From: Actinomadura meyerae
Lineage (GTDB): Bacteria; Actinomycetota; Actinomycetes; Streptosporangiales; Streptosporangiaceae
Length of the DNA: 64,000 nucleotides
Direction: 5' to 3'
Assembly: GCF_900188445.1 (NCBI RefSeq)
Contig: NZ_FZOR01000019.1
Span: 1-64,000, forward strand
The position numbers and the translations under genes are program-made. Below the pieces are notes generated by a model. That model did no database searches, had not been told where the DNA came from, and saw nothing but the letters and a program-made list of their open reading frames with translations. This document shows, in pieces, positions 61,399 to 64,000 of this stretch (its first letter is position 1; every line of letters begins with the position of its first letter).

Positions 61399-61434
61399 AA
61401 GGCCCGTCCGGGAGGGGCGTCCCGGGCGGGCCTT
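61399..61434 (+). terminator. Terminator of the biosynthetic operon
   Basis: A 15-bp stem (61399-61413 with 61420-61434, AAGGCCCGTCCGGGA) with one wobble, six-base loop, then TCGTGT. Confidence 0.85.
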
Positions 61435-61464
61435 TCGTGTGAGCGATCTTACGACACCTAGTAG

Positions 61465-61515
61465 TACTACAGCCCGTAGTATGTCTGACGGGAAGTAGTA
61501 CTACAGCTTGTAGTA
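61465..61515. promoter_or_regulatory. Two BlaI/CopY-like operators upstream of cydAB
   Basis: Two copies of TACTAC-N5-GTAGTA: 61465-61481 (spacer AGCCC) and 61499-61515 (spacer AGCTT), 34 bp apart centre to centre. Each is preceded by GTAG, giving an extra GTAGTACTAC palindrome. This resembles the operators of BlaI/MecI/CopY-family repressors (TACTACA..TGTAGTA). No such regulator is encoded in the window. Confidence 0.75.
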
Positions 61516-61573
61516 GATCAGCTCGACGTGGATCCAGCCTGTAGGAGATCCGCCCGGAGAGGCATCACGCGCC

Positions 61574-62989
61574 ATGGACTCGGTCGACATCGCACGGTGG
61601 CAGTTCGGGATCACCACCGTCTACCACTTCTTCTTCGTCCCCCTGACGATCGGGCTGTCCGCGCTCGTCGCGATCCTGGAGACGGCCTGGCTCCGCACGG
61701 GCAGGACGCGCTACCTGCGCGCCACCAAGTTCTGGGGCAAGCTCTTCCTGATCAACTTCGCGATGGGGATCGTCACCGGCATCGTGCAGGAGTTCCAGTT
61801 CGGAATGAACTGGAGTGACTACTCCCGCTTCGTCGGCGACATCTTCGGGGCCCCGCTCGCCATCGAGGGGCTGCTCGCCTTCTTCGTCGAGTCGACCTTC
61901 CTCGGCCTGTGGATCTTCGGCTGGGACCGGCTCGGCGGCAGGCTGCACAACGCCTGCATCTGGATCGTCCACGTCGGGACGCTGCTGTCGGCCTACTTCA
62001 TCCTCTCCGCGAACTCGTGGATGCAGCACCCCGTCGGCTACCGCGTCGACGAGGAGTCCGGACGGGCCGTCCTCACCGACTTCTGGGCCGTGCTGACCAA
62101 CCCGACGCAGCTCGTCGCGTTCCCGCACACGATCACGGCGGCGTTCGTCACCGGCGGCATGTTCATGGCCGGCGTCAGCGCCTGGCACCTCGCCCGCCGC
62201 AAGAACGCCGAGGTCTTCCGGCCGTCGCTCAAGCTCGCCCTCGTCGTCACCGCGATCGCCTCCATCGGCGTCGCCGTCACCGGTGACCTCCAGGGCAAGG
62301 TCATGACCGAGCAGCAGCCGATGAAGATGGCCGCCGCCGAGGCCCTCTACGAGACCGAGCAGCCCGCGTCGTTCTCCCTCGTCACCATCGGAACGCTCGA
62401 CGGCGACGAGGAGATCTTCGGGATCAAGGTCCCGCGCGTCCTGTCGTTCCTCGCCACCGGCACCTTCGACGGCGAGGTCAAGGGCATCAACGACGTCCAG
62501 GCCGCCGAGGAGGCCCGCTACGGGCCCGGCGACTACCGGCCGAACATCCCGATCGCCTACTGGAACTTCCGGATCATGTCCGGGGTCGGCATCCTCACCA
62601 TGCTCGTCTCGCTGGCCGGGCTCTGGCTGCTGCGGCGCGGGAGGCTGCCGTCCAACCCGTGGGTGTACCGGATCGGCGTGCTGTCGCTGACACTCCCCTT
62701 CATCGGCAACTCCGCCGGCTGGATCTTCACCGAGATGGGCCGCCAGCCCTGGTCGGTGTTCGGGGTGCTGAAGACGTCCGCGAGCGTCTCGCCCGGAGTG
62801 TCGCCGACGTCGATGCTCATCTCCGTCGTCTCGCTCACCGCGCTGTACGCCGTCCTCATGGTCATCGAGGCCGGGCTGATGCTCAAGTACGCCAAGGCGG
62901 GGCCGCCGGACGAGCACGAGGTGCTGCCCCCGCCGCCGTCCGATGACGACGACTCCGACGCCGAGCGCTCGCTCGCGTTCGCCTACTGA
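61574..62989 (+). CDS. cydA: Cytochrome bd ubiquinol/menaquinol oxidase subunit I
   Basis: A 471-residue membrane oxidase subunit with nine or so helices. Heme-ligand His residues H18 (TTVYHFFFVPLTIG) and H185 (AFPHTITAAFVTGG) are present; the FQFGMNWSDYSRFVGDIFGAPLAIEGLLAFF region and GRQPW near the C-terminus are diagnostic. The Q-loop is short, as in most actinobacteria. It reduces O2 at high affinity without pumping protons and protects against hypoxia, NO and sulfide. GGAGAG lies upstream of the ATG. It forms an operon with cydB. Confidence 0.97.
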   Translation: MDSVDIARWQFGITTVYHFFFVPLTIGLSALVAILETAWLRTGRTRYLRATKFWGKLFLINFAMGIVTGIVQEFQFGMNWSDYSRFVGDIFGAPLAIEGLLAFFVESTFLGLWIFGWDRLGGRLHNACIWIVHVGTLLSAYFILSANSWMQHPVGYRVDEESGRAVLTDFWAVLTNPTQLVAFPHTITAAFVTGGMFMAGVSAWHLARRKNAEVFRPSLKLALVVTAIASIGVAVTGDLQGKVMTEQQPMKMAAAEALYETEQPASFSLVTIGTLDGDEEIFGIKVPRVLSFLATGTFDGEVKGINDVQAAEEARYGPGDYRPNIPIAYWNFRIMSGVGILTMLVSLAGLWLLRRGRLPSNPWVYRIGVLSLTLPFIGNSAGWIFTEMGRQPWSVFGVLKTSASVSPGVSPTSMLISVVSLTALYAVLMVIEAGLMLKYAKAGPPDEHEVLPPPPSDDDDSDAERSLAFAY

Positions 62990-63000
62990 GGAAACCGGCC

Positions 63001-64000
63001 ATGGAACTCACCACCGTCTGGTTCATCATCATCGCCTTCCTGTGGACGAGCTACTTCTTCCTGGAGGGGTTCGACTTCGGCGTCGGCATGCTGCTGCCCG
63101 CCCTCGGCCGGACCGACGTCGAGCGCCGCGTCGTCATCAACACCATCGGGCCCGTCTGGGACGGCAACGAGGTCTGGTTCATCGTCGCCGGCGCCGCCAC
63201 GTTCGCCGCGTTCCCCGAGTGGTACGCCACCCTGTTCAGCGGCTTCTACCTGCCGCTGCTGCTCATCCTGCTGGCACTGATCATCCGCGGGGTCGCGTTC
63301 GAGTACCGCGGCAAGAAGGACGACGCGCGCTGGCGGGCCCGCTGGGACAAGGCGATCTTCTGGGGCAGCCTGGTGCCCGCCTTCCTGTGGGGCGTCGCGT
63401 TCGCGAACATCGTCCGGGGCGTCCCGCTGGACGCCGACCACGAGTACGCCGGCACGCTCGCCGACCTCCTCAACCCGTACGCGCTGCTCGGCGGGCTCAC
63501 CACGACGATCCTGTTCGTCCTGCACGGGGCGGTGTTCCTGGCGCTGAAGACGTCCGGGAGCATCCGCTACCGGGCGCGGCGCATCGCGGAACTCGCCGCC
63601 GTCGCCGCCATCGCCGCCGGCGGCGCGTTCCTGCTGATCACGCAGGTGCAGCACGGCAAGCCGGTGACGTGGCTGACCGCCGCGGGCGCCGCCGCCGGGC
63701 TGGTCCTCGCCGCCGCCGCCAACCGGAACGGGCGCGAGGGCTGGGCGTTCATCGGCACCGGCGCCGCCATCGTGCTCGCCGTCGCGACCCTGTTCACCGC
63801 GCTGTTCCCGGACGTGATGCCGTCCACGCTGGAGTCCGGCGGCCTGACCACGCAGAACGCCGCGTCGACCGCCTACACGCTCAAGATCATGACGTGGGTC
63901 GCCGCGGTGTTCACCCCGATCGTGATGATCTACCAGGGCTGGACGTACTGGGTGTTCCGCAAGCGGATCGGCACGTCCCAGATCCCCGCCGCGCCGAAGA
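63001..64000 (+). CDS. cydB: Cytochrome bd oxidase subunit II (partial, runs off the window)
   Basis: The frame opens at ATG 63001 after GAGGAAACC, 11 bp after cydA, and continues to the end of the window (333 codons seen). TVWFIIIAFLWTSYFFLEGFDFGVGMLLP and GPVWDGNEVWFIVAGAATFAAFPEWYA are typical of CydB, as is the later LNPYALLGGLTT. The structural subunit completes the bd oxidase; cydDC export genes might follow outside the window. Confidence 0.96.
   Translation, partial: MELTTVWFIIIAFLWTSYFFLEGFDFGVGMLLPALGRTDVERRVVINTIGPVWDGNEVWFIVAGAATFAAFPEWYATLFSGFYLPLLLILLALIIRGVAFEYRGKKDDARWRARWDKAIFWGSLVPAFLWGVAFANIVRGVPLDADHEYAGTLADLLNPYALLGGLTTTILFVLHGAVFLALKTSGSIRYRARRIAELAAVAAIAAGGAFLLITQVQHGKPVTWLTAAGAAAGLVLAAAANRNGREGWAFIGTGAAIVLAVATLFTALFPDVMPSTLESGGLTTQNAASTAYTLKIMTWVAAVFTPIVMIYQGWTYWVFRKRIGTSQIPAAPK

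Noticed and set aside
61574..64000. cydAB as part of the biosynthetic cluster
   Set aside because: A strong terminator and a separate promoter with its own operators lie between them.

Overview
The window is a chromosomal segment of a high-GC actinomycete. XRE/DUF397 gene sets, an anti-sigma kinase, GTG starts, four-base ATGA/GTGA overlaps, the fhaA-fhaB-pstP-rodA-pbpA-pknA-pknB cluster, CrgA and class E sortase all point to Actinomycetota. The gene mix is compatible with Thermomonosporaceae (Actinomadura-like); that family assignment is inference. The core division cluster and DnaA-box-like sites near 42.5 kb suggest an origin-proximal position.

Layout. 0.8-5.8 kb: a secreted FG-GAP protein, two small unknown genes, an XRE/DUF397 set and an anti-sigma kinase. 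5.7-15.2 kb: HxlR regulator and imine-reductase-like gene, two hemerythrin-domain proteins, a zinc alcohol dehydrogenase, a BBE-type flavin oxidoreductase, an SDR and a site-2 protease with CBS domains. 15.4-28.8 kb: accessory regulators with their targets (MarR/MFS, MerR/NmrA, a GbsR-like regulator with a DUF4097-ABC exporter operon, a LuxR ATPase, XRE/SDR). 28.8-30.8 kb: a second flavin oxidoreductase, a GC-rich hairpin-repeat block and tRNA-Leu(CAG). 30.9-40.2 kb: the seven-gene elongation/division signalling operon. 40.5-45.7 kb: sortase, DUF881, CrgA, rhomboid and cyclophilin genes. 45.9-49.9 kb: a DEAD-box helicase, an atypical tyrosine/dual-specificity phosphatase and a secreted trypsin-like protease.

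50.5-61.35 kb is the most interesting part: a one-strand, mostly overlapping biosynthetic cluster. It encodes two paralogous heme-oxygenase-like diiron oxygenase/cupin proteins, a Rieske ferredoxin, a PRMT-type arginine methyltransferase, an amidinotransferase, three ATP-grasp enzymes and an MFS exporter. The methyltransferase plus diiron-oxygenase pair resembles SznE/SznF of streptozotocin biosynthesis. All seven SznF diiron ligands (as I recall them) occur in both paralogs at constant offsets, but each cupin domain appears to have lost metal-binding histidines. I infer a new N-oxidised arginine/guanidine metabolite, probably amide-linked by the ATP-grasp enzymes. 61.4-64 kb holds cydA and a truncated cydB behind two BlaI/CopY-like operators.

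Two DNA-level patterns recur. (1) At several gene ends the last few codons plus the stop codon are tandemly repeated into the 3' flank. (2) GC-rich clusters of mini-hairpins with GAA/GGA triloops occur near 0.3-0.45 kb and 30.5-30.65 kb.
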